From positions 1 to 36,322 of the forward strand of contig CAJPFJ010000017.1 of the NCBI GenBank assembly GCA_905339155.1: a stretch of DNA of 36,322 nucleotides, in the 5' to 3' direction. Shown piece after piece: positions 31,065-36,322 of this stretch; within the stretch, counting starts at the first letter, position 1; each line of letters opens with the position of its first letter. The DNA comes from Methanosarcinales archaeon. GTDB taxonomy: Archaea > Halobacteriota > Methanosarcinia > Methanosarcinales > Methanoperedenaceae. The notes under the pieces are model-generated. The model searched no databases and was not told the origin of the DNA. It saw only the letters and a list, made by a program, of their open reading frames with translations. Both the position numbers and the translations under genes were made by a program.

Positions 31065-31940
31065 TTAATGCCCTGTTTGGTGTCCTAACTCTGCCGGAAC
31101 ACATTCGGCGCATTCGAATTGAAGCGTGGTATGGAGTATCTGGAATCTTTGCTTTACTTTGCGGTTTATTTCACTTATTAATATCTCAGTTTGCTGTACA
31201 TGGATCCTGTCCACAAGCACATGTGCGCTCATGGCATGGATATTAGAACAAATGCTCCAGATGTGGATATCATGTATCCCTTTGACGCCTTCTATTTCCA
31301 TCATCATCTTTGAAAGAGTATCCGCATCTACGTGCTCCGGTGCAAATTCAAGAAGGATATGAATAGAACCAAAAATGAGTTTGATCGCCCCATAAAGGAG
31401 CATCAGACTTATTACAATACTTAAGATCGGGTCAACAACATTATTCCCGGTGAAAATAATAACTACTGCGCCTGCTATTACGGCTATGGATGCAAGAGCA
31501 TCACCTATGACATGGAGATACGCACCTTTGATATTGAGGTCATGATGCCCATGCAGTCTTAAAGCCACCCAGGTATTGACCAGAAGCCCAACCGTTGCGA
31601 TAACGAGTACTTCAAAGCCCTTTACAGGAGGGGGATCTAAAATCCTTTCATAGGCCTCATAAAAGATGAAAACCGAGATCCCGATTATTGTCAATCCATT
31701 GATGAGGGCTGCAAATATCTCAAACCTGTGATAACCGAAGGTTACATTACTGTTGGCCGGGCGCGCTGAGATCCTGATCGCCCCATAGGTAAGTAATAAG
31801 GCGACGACATCCATGAAAACATGAGCGGCATCAGAGAGCAGGGCAAGACTGTTTGAGAGTATCCCGCCTGCAAATTCAAGGAAAAAGATGAATGCGGTCA
31901 GGATAATTGCGATTTTCAGGTTTTTATTGATGTCTTCCAT
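31065..31940 (-). CDS. Cation diffusion facilitator (CDF) family exporter
   Basis: The 291-residue protein has six membrane helices (about 8-28, 35-55, 75-95, 108-126, 140-160 and 168-188) and a cytoplasmic C-terminal domain. The metal site is His-x-x-x-Asp in helix 2 (SDAAHVFMDVVALL) and His-x-x-x-Asp in helix 5 (HVIGDALAS), the pattern of zinc (and cobalt/cadmium) exporters such as ZitB/CzcD. A short His-rich loop (LHGHHD) precedes helix 5, and the tail has a CAEC pair. CDF pumps exchange cytoplasmic metal for protons. It is divergent from the HsdR gene. Confidence 0.9.
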   Translation of the reverse strand: MEDINKNLKIAIILTAFIFFLEFAGGILSNSLALLSDAAHVFMDVVALLLTYGAIRISARPANSNVTFGYHRFEIFAALINGLTIIGISVFIFYEAYERILDPPPVKGFEVLVIATVGLLVNTWVALRLHGHHDLNIKGAYLHVIGDALASIAVIAGAVVIIFTGNNVVDPILSIVISLMLLYGAIKLIFGSIHILLEFAPEHVDADTLSKMMMEIEGVKGIHDIHIWSICSNIHAMSAHVLVDRIHVQQTEILISEINRKVKQRFQILHTTLQFECAECVPAELGHQTGH

Positions 31941-32020
31941 TTGTATTCTTTATTGGGGTTGTTAGAGTAAATAATATTTTGTTTGTCTTGCTGATATCAG
32001 ATAAACTTATTTCAAGAAAA

Positions 32021-34807
32021 ATGACAATTTATTTAAATGATGTGATATATTCTAATGGACGAATGGGTCCGGAAACAGACGATATACAACTGATTAATGA
32101 AAACCAAACAAGGAAAAAGTTAATCGACCCTGATTTGAAAAAAATGGGTTGGCTTTTAAAATACATTAAAGAAGAAGTAAATTCGATTAAATCAGATTTT
32201 AAGAATAAGAATTTCGTACTGTTTGATGGGAATATTGAGAAAAACATTGATAGGTTTATTGATTATGTTCTTCTGGATGAAGATTATTCAGTTCTGGCAA
32301 TTATCGAGTCAAAGCGGTTCTCTTTGAACGAAGATAAAGGAAGAATCCAGGCAAGAACTTATTCAAAAGATATTGAAGCTCAACACAATCGGAAAATTCC
32401 GATTTTTTTAACGAATGGAAGAATATGGCGTTTTATTGATGAGAATGGAATAGAAAGAAAAGTCAGCGGGCCATTTTCCCAGGAAGATCTCAAAAGAAGA
32501 AGCGATTTGTACGGTCAAAGAAGAGATCCAAGGACAGTCAAAACAAATCCACGAATAATTGACCGTTCTAGAAACTTTCAAATCGTGCGACAATTAAGTG
32601 AACATTTTTCACATGGTCATAGAAAAGCACTGCTCCAGATGGCTACAGGCACTGGAAAAACAAGAGTGGCGATGGCAATAATAGATTTATTAATAAATGC
32701 AAATATGATTCGAAATGTTTTGTTTATCGCTGACCGAATCCCTCTTGTTAATCAGGCAAAAAATAATGGATTTCAGGAATTCTTTAAGGAGCCGGTTGCT
32801 GATTTACGGGAAGGTTTTTCCTCAAGCGGACGACTTTATGTTTCTACAATCCAGACATTGATGAACGGATATCCAAAAAAGCTGTTTGAGAGATTTAGTC
32901 CGGGATTTTTTGATTTGATAGTTTTTGATGAAGCTCATAGATCGATTTATGATAAAAATAATCTGATCAATGAATATTTTGATGCTATTAAAATAGGTCT
33001 TACTGCTACACCACGAGAACGTGAAACAAAAAATACTTATGTTCTATTTGAATGTGAACACGATATACCAACTGTTGAATATTCCTACGATGAGGCTGTT
33101 CAGGATGGGGTTTTGGTAACATATAATGCGGAAATTATTGACACAAAAATATTATCGTTAGGTATTAAAGGAGGGGAATTAACCAAAGAATTGAAAGATC
33201 AACTCAGGAGGCAGGAAGAAAATCCAGATACTTCTGAATATCCTGGTTCTCAATTTGATAAGGTATTCATGGATGATAAAACAAATGAACTTATTATCCG
33301 GGAATTTATGAGCCTGTGTTATAAATCAGATGAGGGTAAACCTTGTAAGTCCATATTCTTTTGTGCAAGCCAGCGCCATGCAGAATATATGAAGACTATT
33401 TTTGGAAAATTATTTCCAAATCTTAGTAATGATGTTCAGGTCATTACATCCAATAAGGATAGAGCTGAAGATGAAGTAAAGAGATTTCAATTGCAGTCTG
33501 AGCCCAGAATTGCCCTGTCTGTTGGAATGCTTGATACTGGTGTTGATATTCCCGAAGTATGTAATCTTGTTTTTGTAAAGCCGGTTTTTTCATATATCCG
33601 TTTCTGGCAAATGGTTGGAAGAGGAACACGAAACCTGGGTGCATGTAAACATCCGGATTGGCTGCCATTAAGGGATAAAAAAGATTTCAAGATATTTGAT
33701 TTTAAGATCGGTGGGCATTCAAATATAAAATATCATGAGTTTAAGGTTTCAAAAGAACGTGCGCCGCAAAAAGATGTGATCATAAAGATATTTGAAAATC
33801 GAGTGGAACTATTGAAGAAAAAGCTTGATGAGAACCAAAGGGAATTAATTTCTGGTAAAATTATGGAACCTATTGAATCCCTTGATAAGGATTCTTTTAT
33901 TGTGCGTGAAAAATTGCCGATAATATACGAAATCCAAACTAATTCTTTTAATCTTGAAAGATATGTGGATGCATTAAAGAAAGAAATTTCTCCAATGATG
34001 ATCCTTAATGAGGGGACGAATGCGAATGTTTCTTCTTTCATTCTGAATACGGAGAAATTATTCAGTCATGTACTTGATAAAGATTTTGCCAAGATTGAGA
34101 AAATTAAGCGATATGTCTGGGAAATGGCGAGGAACATCATCCGAAAAGAAAATTTGAGTGAGATCAAAAATAACAAGGAAAAAATCATGAAAGTCCTCCA
34201 GGATGATTTCTGGAATGGTCTGACTTTTGATGATGTTGAATTCATAATCCGCGAATTGGCGCCATTGATGAAATATTATGAGCCCAATCCAAGAAAAATT
34301 ATTCAAATTGATGCGCCAGATTTGGTTTTGAGCAGGGAAAAGTTTGTAAAAGAAATCAAAGAAGACTTAAAGCTCAAGGAGTTCTTAGAGAAAAACCCGT
34401 ATATTATGAAGATAAAGAGCGGTGAAGGTATTACTTCATCAGAATTAAAACAGTTGGAGGCGCAATTAACTGAATTGAGACCTGAAATGACTATTGAAAA
34501 CATCCAGAAATACCAGAAAAAAGACTTTGTGGTTTTCCTGGGTGAGATCATCGGATTAACCAATGATAATAATCCAAGACAATTAATCGAATTAAAATTT
34601 GATGAATTCATAATCAAAAACAATAACTATAACTCAAAACAACTGGAATTTTTAGAAGTTTTGAAGAAGGTCTTTGCTGATAGAAAATATATTGAACTCT
34701 CTGACATGGCAGAACTGCCGCTTTCTGCAGAACGTCCACTGGATTATTTCCAGATGGCTGATTTGAAATCGATAGTTGCAAAATGTGATGCGATTAAAGT
34801 TTGTTAA
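32021..34807 (+). CDS. Type I restriction enzyme R subunit (HsdR-like), orphan
   Basis: I take the ATG at 32021 (928 residues); a TTG at 31979 would add 14. N-terminal nuclease domain: RKKLIDPDLKKMGW, DYVLLDEDYSVLAIIESKRF (the D...E-x-K nuclease motif) and QARTY (Q-xxx-Y). Then the SF2 translocase: Walker A ATGTGKTRVA, DEAH box LIVFDEAHRSIYD, LTATPRER, and motif VI WQMVGRGTRN. The C-terminal third is helical, as in HsdR proteins that bind the methylase. HsdR cuts DNA only with HsdM and HsdS, and neither is in the window. Either they lie outside or this is an isolated subunit. Confidence 0.88.
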   Translation: MTIYLNDVIYSNGRMGPETDDIQLINENQTRKKLIDPDLKKMGWLLKYIKEEVNSIKSDFKNKNFVLFDGNIEKNIDRFIDYVLLDEDYSVLAIIESKRFSLNEDKGRIQARTYSKDIEAQHNRKIPIFLTNGRIWRFIDENGIERKVSGPFSQEDLKRRSDLYGQRRDPRTVKTNPRIIDRSRNFQIVRQLSEHFSHGHRKALLQMATGTGKTRVAMAIIDLLINANMIRNVLFIADRIPLVNQAKNNGFQEFFKEPVADLREGFSSSGRLYVSTIQTLMNGYPKKLFERFSPGFFDLIVFDEAHRSIYDKNNLINEYFDAIKIGLTATPRERETKNTYVLFECEHDIPTVEYSYDEAVQDGVLVTYNAEIIDTKILSLGIKGGELTKELKDQLRRQEENPDTSEYPGSQFDKVFMDDKTNELIIREFMSLCYKSDEGKPCKSIFFCASQRHAEYMKTIFGKLFPNLSNDVQVITSNKDRAEDEVKRFQLQSEPRIALSVGMLDTGVDIPEVCNLVFVKPVFSYIRFWQMVGRGTRNLGACKHPDWLPLRDKKDFKIFDFKIGGHSNIKYHEFKVSKERAPQKDVIIKIFENRVELLKKKLDENQRELISGKIMEPIESLDKDSFIVREKLPIIYEIQTNSFNLERYVDALKKEISPMMILNEGTNANVSSFILNTEKLFSHVLDKDFAKIEKIKRYVWEMARNIIRKENLSEIKNNKEKIMKVLQDDFWNGLTFDDVEFIIRELAPLMKYYEPNPRKIIQIDAPDLVLSREKFVKEIKEDLKLKEFLEKNPYIMKIKSGEGITSSELKQLEAQLTELRPEMTIENIQKYQKKDFVVFLGEIIGLTNDNNPRQLIELKFDEFIIKNNNYNSKQLEFLEVLKKVFADRKYIELSDMAELPLSAERPLDYFQMADLKSIVAKCDAIKVC

Positions 34808-34808
34808 T

Positions 34809-34846
34809 TATACTTTTTGGTAGACTAAGGTAGACAAAAAAGTATA
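34809..34846. terminator. Hairpin between hsdR and the next gene
   Basis: TATACTTTTT (34809-34818) pairs perfectly with AAAAAGTATA (34837-34846). The loop contains GGTAGAC twice, separated by three bases. It begins two bases after the hsdR stop and ends 26 bases before the next ATG, so it may end the hsdR transcript, act as an operator for the next gene, or both. Confidence 0.45.
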
Positions 34847-34872
34847 AATATAAACCATTCTTCTTAGGTTCT

Positions 34873-35247
34873 ATGGAATTCAAGGTTGTTTCAGCCAAAA
34901 TGCCAATGAATGAAATTACCTTATTCAAAGCATTCTGTGAGAAGAAGGGTGTTTCTCCTGCATCCCTGATAAGAGAGCTGATTTTGCGGGAACTTGAGGT
35001 GCCTGTGCCCCATACTGTTGCGGGGAAGAATAAGATCGCTTATGATAAGGAAAAAGACGGGTTCACATGGTCGGTCGTGCTGGATAATGGCGAGGATGTT
35101 GAGGTTTTGAGGAATGTTTCTCCGGCTTTTCTGGAGGAGCTGAAGGATACGATTTGCAAAGGGCTGGAGAGGAGGGCGTCGTTCATCGGCAGGATGAAGA
35201 AGGATTCTGTGCCTGTGCCTGGTGAGATTTTGAGGAGGGGGAGATGA
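34873..35247 (+). CDS. Small protein with ribbon-helix-helix-like N-terminus
   Basis: 124 residues. The first 45 (FKVVSAKMPMNEITLFKAFC, then GVSPASLIRELILREL) have the strand-helix-helix pattern of RHH DNA-binding proteins or antitoxins. The remainder (FTWSVVLDNGEDVEVLRNVS) looks like a small beta unit and ends in a basic helix. Its 3' end (from about 35203) is present again in diverged form at 36036-36076, part of a 150-bp direct repeat. The function is unknown; a role in regulating a neighbouring gene is a guess. Confidence 0.6.
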   Translation: MEFKVVSAKMPMNEITLFKAFCEKKGVSPASLIRELILRELEVPVPHTVAGKNKIAYDKEKDGFTWSVVLDNGEDVEVLRNVSPAFLEELKDTICKGLERRASFIGRMKKDSVPVPGEILRRGR

Positions 35248-35352
35248 GTTTACTGATTTTTCCTTCTTGGGGACTTGATAAATTAGAATCCGCTGATCAA
35301 TATCAAGCTCATAGTTGTCTGGGTTTATTGGAAAACAAACCGCAGATAAACG
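35203..35352 (+). repeat. 150-bp direct repeat, copy 1 (copy 2 at 36036-36185)
   Basis: The two copies align without gaps at a constant offset of 833 bases. The first 41 bases (end of the RHH-like gene) are about 70-75% identical; the next 109 (from ATGAGTTTACTGATT) are about 90% identical. The copies flank the GxxExxY gene. Substitutions in the short open frame that starts at 35244 fall mostly at amino-acid-changing positions, so it does not look like a conserved protein. Confidence 0.85.
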
Positions 35353-35367
35353 CAGATGAACGCAGAT
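35338..35367. repeat. Left inverted repeat flanking the GxxExxY gene
   Basis: Three tandem units of about 10 bases of the form AACGCAGATG (first unit AACCGCAGAT). Its reverse complement occurs at 35936-35965 with 28 of 30 positions matching. A shortened direct copy, AACCGCAGATAAGCG, lies at 36171-36185. The 244-base gap 35248-35491 holds this and the direct repeat but no gene I can support. Confidence 0.85.
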
Positions 35368-35491
35368 TAATTGAGTCGGATGAAGAAACCTTTTTCCTAA
35401 ACAGCAATTCAATCCTCATTCCTCATATTTTTACCATGACTTACTCATCATATAATCATTGTCTATAGTTATAAAAAAGGTTTTGAAAAAG

Positions 35492-35890
35492 ATGGAACCA
35501 AACGCAAATGAAATCAAATTGAATGAATTGTCAGAGAGAATCATAGGGGCAGCATTCGAAGTCAGTAATATTCTTGGGGTGGGTTTCCTGGAAAAAGTCT
35601 ATGAAAATGCTTTAAATGTAGAACTGGAATTAAGAGGTTTACAAGCACAACAACAGGCGCCTTTGAAAGTTTATTATAAGGATGAGTTGGTCGGGGATTA
35701 TTTTGCAGATATTCTGGTTGAGAATGAAATTATTATCGAGTTAAAAACAATAAAAGAATTCGATGATATCCATATTGCTCAGTGCCTGAATTATCTCAAA
35801 ATCACAGGTTTAAAGCTCTGCCTTCTTATTAATTTCAGCAAACCAAGGGTAGAAATAAAAAGGATAGTGAGAGGAATTGGAAATAGATAA
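35492..35890 (+). CDS. GxxExxY family protein
   Basis: From the ATG at 35492 the protein has 132 residues; a TTG at 35459 is less likely. It carries the naming motif GVGFLEKVYENAL (G-xx-E-xx-Y) after the ELSERIIGAAFEVSNILG start, then YKDELVGDYFADILVENEII and IELKTIKEFDDIHIAQCLNYL. The D...E-x-K arrangement (ADILVE... IELK) suggests a PD-(D/E)xK nuclease-like fold. The function of the family is unknown. Here the gene sits inside a 30-base inverted repeat pair and between direct repeats, so gene and repeats may move together. Confidence 0.88.
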   Translation: MEPNANEIKLNELSERIIGAAFEVSNILGVGFLEKVYENALNVELELRGLQAQQQAPLKVYYKDELVGDYFADILVENEIIIELKTIKEFDDIHIAQCLNYLKITGLKLCLLINFSKPRVEIKRIVRGIGNR

Positions 35891-35935
35891 CCAACATCAA
35901 ATAAAACCTAGCAACCACAAATTATTCAGACAAAT

Positions 35936-35965
35936 ATCTGCGTTTATCTGCGTTCATCTGCGGTT
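35936..35965. repeat. Right inverted repeat flanking the GxxExxY gene
   Basis: Reverse complement of 35338-35367 with two differences, which swap an A and a G between units. It lies 46 bases after the GxxExxY stop. The segment between the two repeats is 628 bases long and contains only this gene. Confidence 0.85.
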
Positions 35966-36035
35966 AATTTCCGTTTCATTGAGCGACAGAAGCCGGGACA
36001 TTCAATTTGAACTATTCCCCATAATTAGGGAAACT

Positions 36036-36185
36036 GATTTTGTGCCTGTACTGAGTGGAATTTTGAGTGGGGATAGATGAGTTTACTGATTCTTCATTCT
36101 TGGGGACTTGATAAATTTGAATCCACTGATCAATATCAAGCCCATGCTTGTCCGGGTTTATTGAAAAACAAACCGCAGATAAGCG
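36036..36185 (+). repeat. 150-bp direct repeat, copy 2
   Basis: Partner of 35203-35352. The part corresponding to the end of the RHH-like gene is embedded in unrelated sequence here, so no complete second gene exists. The copy ends at 36185, within a partial AACCGCAGAT unit. From 35891 to 36277 I see only repeats and short open frames. Confidence 0.85.
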
Positions 36186-36215
36186 TACTATTAACACTTT
36201 CGCTCAATATTAGCA

Positions 36216-36276
36216 TTAACGCGCTGGGGTTGTGACCCCAGACCCCAATGGAGGCGCCGCCGCTGGCGGGGTTTAC
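36216..36276. other. GC-rich hairpin stretch
   Basis: The base composition changes sharply from AT-rich to GC-rich. CTGGGGT and ACCCCAG form a perfect seven-base stem around TGTG (about 36222-36239), followed by a second ACCCC and then GGCGCCGCCGCTGGCGGGG with short GC-rich inverted repeats. Nothing else in the window looks like this; it may belong to a mobile or structured element. Confidence 0.5.
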
Positions 36277-36277
36277 C

Positions 36278-36322
36278 ATGAAATCACAGGTTGCATATTA
36301 TCACAGCACCATACTCGCACGG
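36278..36322 (+). CDS. Possible start of a gene running off the right edge
   Basis: An ATG at 36278 opens a frame of 15 codons, MKSQVAYYHSTILAR, that is still open at the window end. A GGCGGGG stretch lies about eight bases upstream. The piece is too short to identify and could be chance. Confidence 0.3.
   Translation, partial: MKSQVAYYHSTILAR

Noticed and set aside
35244..35468. 74-codon frame overlapping the end of the RHH-like gene, with a similar start in the second repeat copy
   Set aside because: Substitutions between the copies are mostly amino-acid changing, the frame runs through the CGCAGAT repeat and the two frames diverge after it, so it is more likely non-coding repeat.
35338..35965. 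Regular CGCAGAT repeats considered as a CRISPR array
   Set aside because: The units are about 10 bases, directly adjacent without spacers and in inverted orientation, which is not a CRISPR layout.

Overview
The window looks like a piece of an AT-rich euryarchaeal chromosome, most likely a methanogen or anaerobic methanotroph of the Methanosarcinales/ANME-2 type. 'Ca. Methanoperedens' is a plausible guess, but I cannot prove the genus. The evidence is remnants of formylmethanofuran dehydrogenase (fwdE/fwdB), archaellum genes with class III signal peptides, an archaeal NFACT/RqcH protein, TATA-box promoters, and tRNA genes without an encoded CCA.

Region 1 (1-14.2 kb) is a molybdenum/tungsten neighbourhood broken up by accessory genes. 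It holds the end of a surface protein; a putative operon of a 7-TM protein, a roadblock/LC7 protein and a ModE-like regulator; tupA (tungstate-binding lipoprotein); a fused fwdE-fwdB remnant; two fdhD copies, both damaged; and moeA-tupB-tupC. Three HEPN/MNT toxin-antitoxin-like modules sit among these genes, one of them decayed. The same palindrome (TTATGTT, six bases, AACATAA) lies just upstream of tupA and of moeA-tupBC, so the split transport system probably still answers to one regulator, very likely the ModE-like protein encoded next to tupA. RqcH and a 47-residue DUF5371-like protein follow on the minus strand.

Region 2 (14.5-17 kb) has tRNA-Val(GAC), an unusual FtsZ-family GTPase with a proline-rich linker and a C-terminal membrane anchor, tRNA-Arg(TCG) on the minus strand, and a SAM hydroxide adenosyltransferase (DUF62).

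Region 3 (17-31 kb) is a motility block: an uncharacterised gene, a degenerate receiver protein, the archaellum operon (three arlB, then arlF, G, H, I, J), and the chemotaxis genes cheY, cheB, cheA, cheR, cheC and cheD. No arlC/D/E, cheF, cheW or receptor gene is present in the window. AT-rich palindromes built on ATGATAAT/ATTATCAT occur in the promoters of three transcription units here and may mark a motility regulon.

Region 4 (31-36.3 kb) is accessory: a CDF-type zinc/cobalt exporter, a type I restriction HsdR subunit with no HsdM or HsdS in view, a small protein with an RHH-like start, and a GxxExxY gene enclosed by inverted repeats and a 150-bp direct repeat. The window ends in a GC-rich hairpin stretch and the possible start of another gene.
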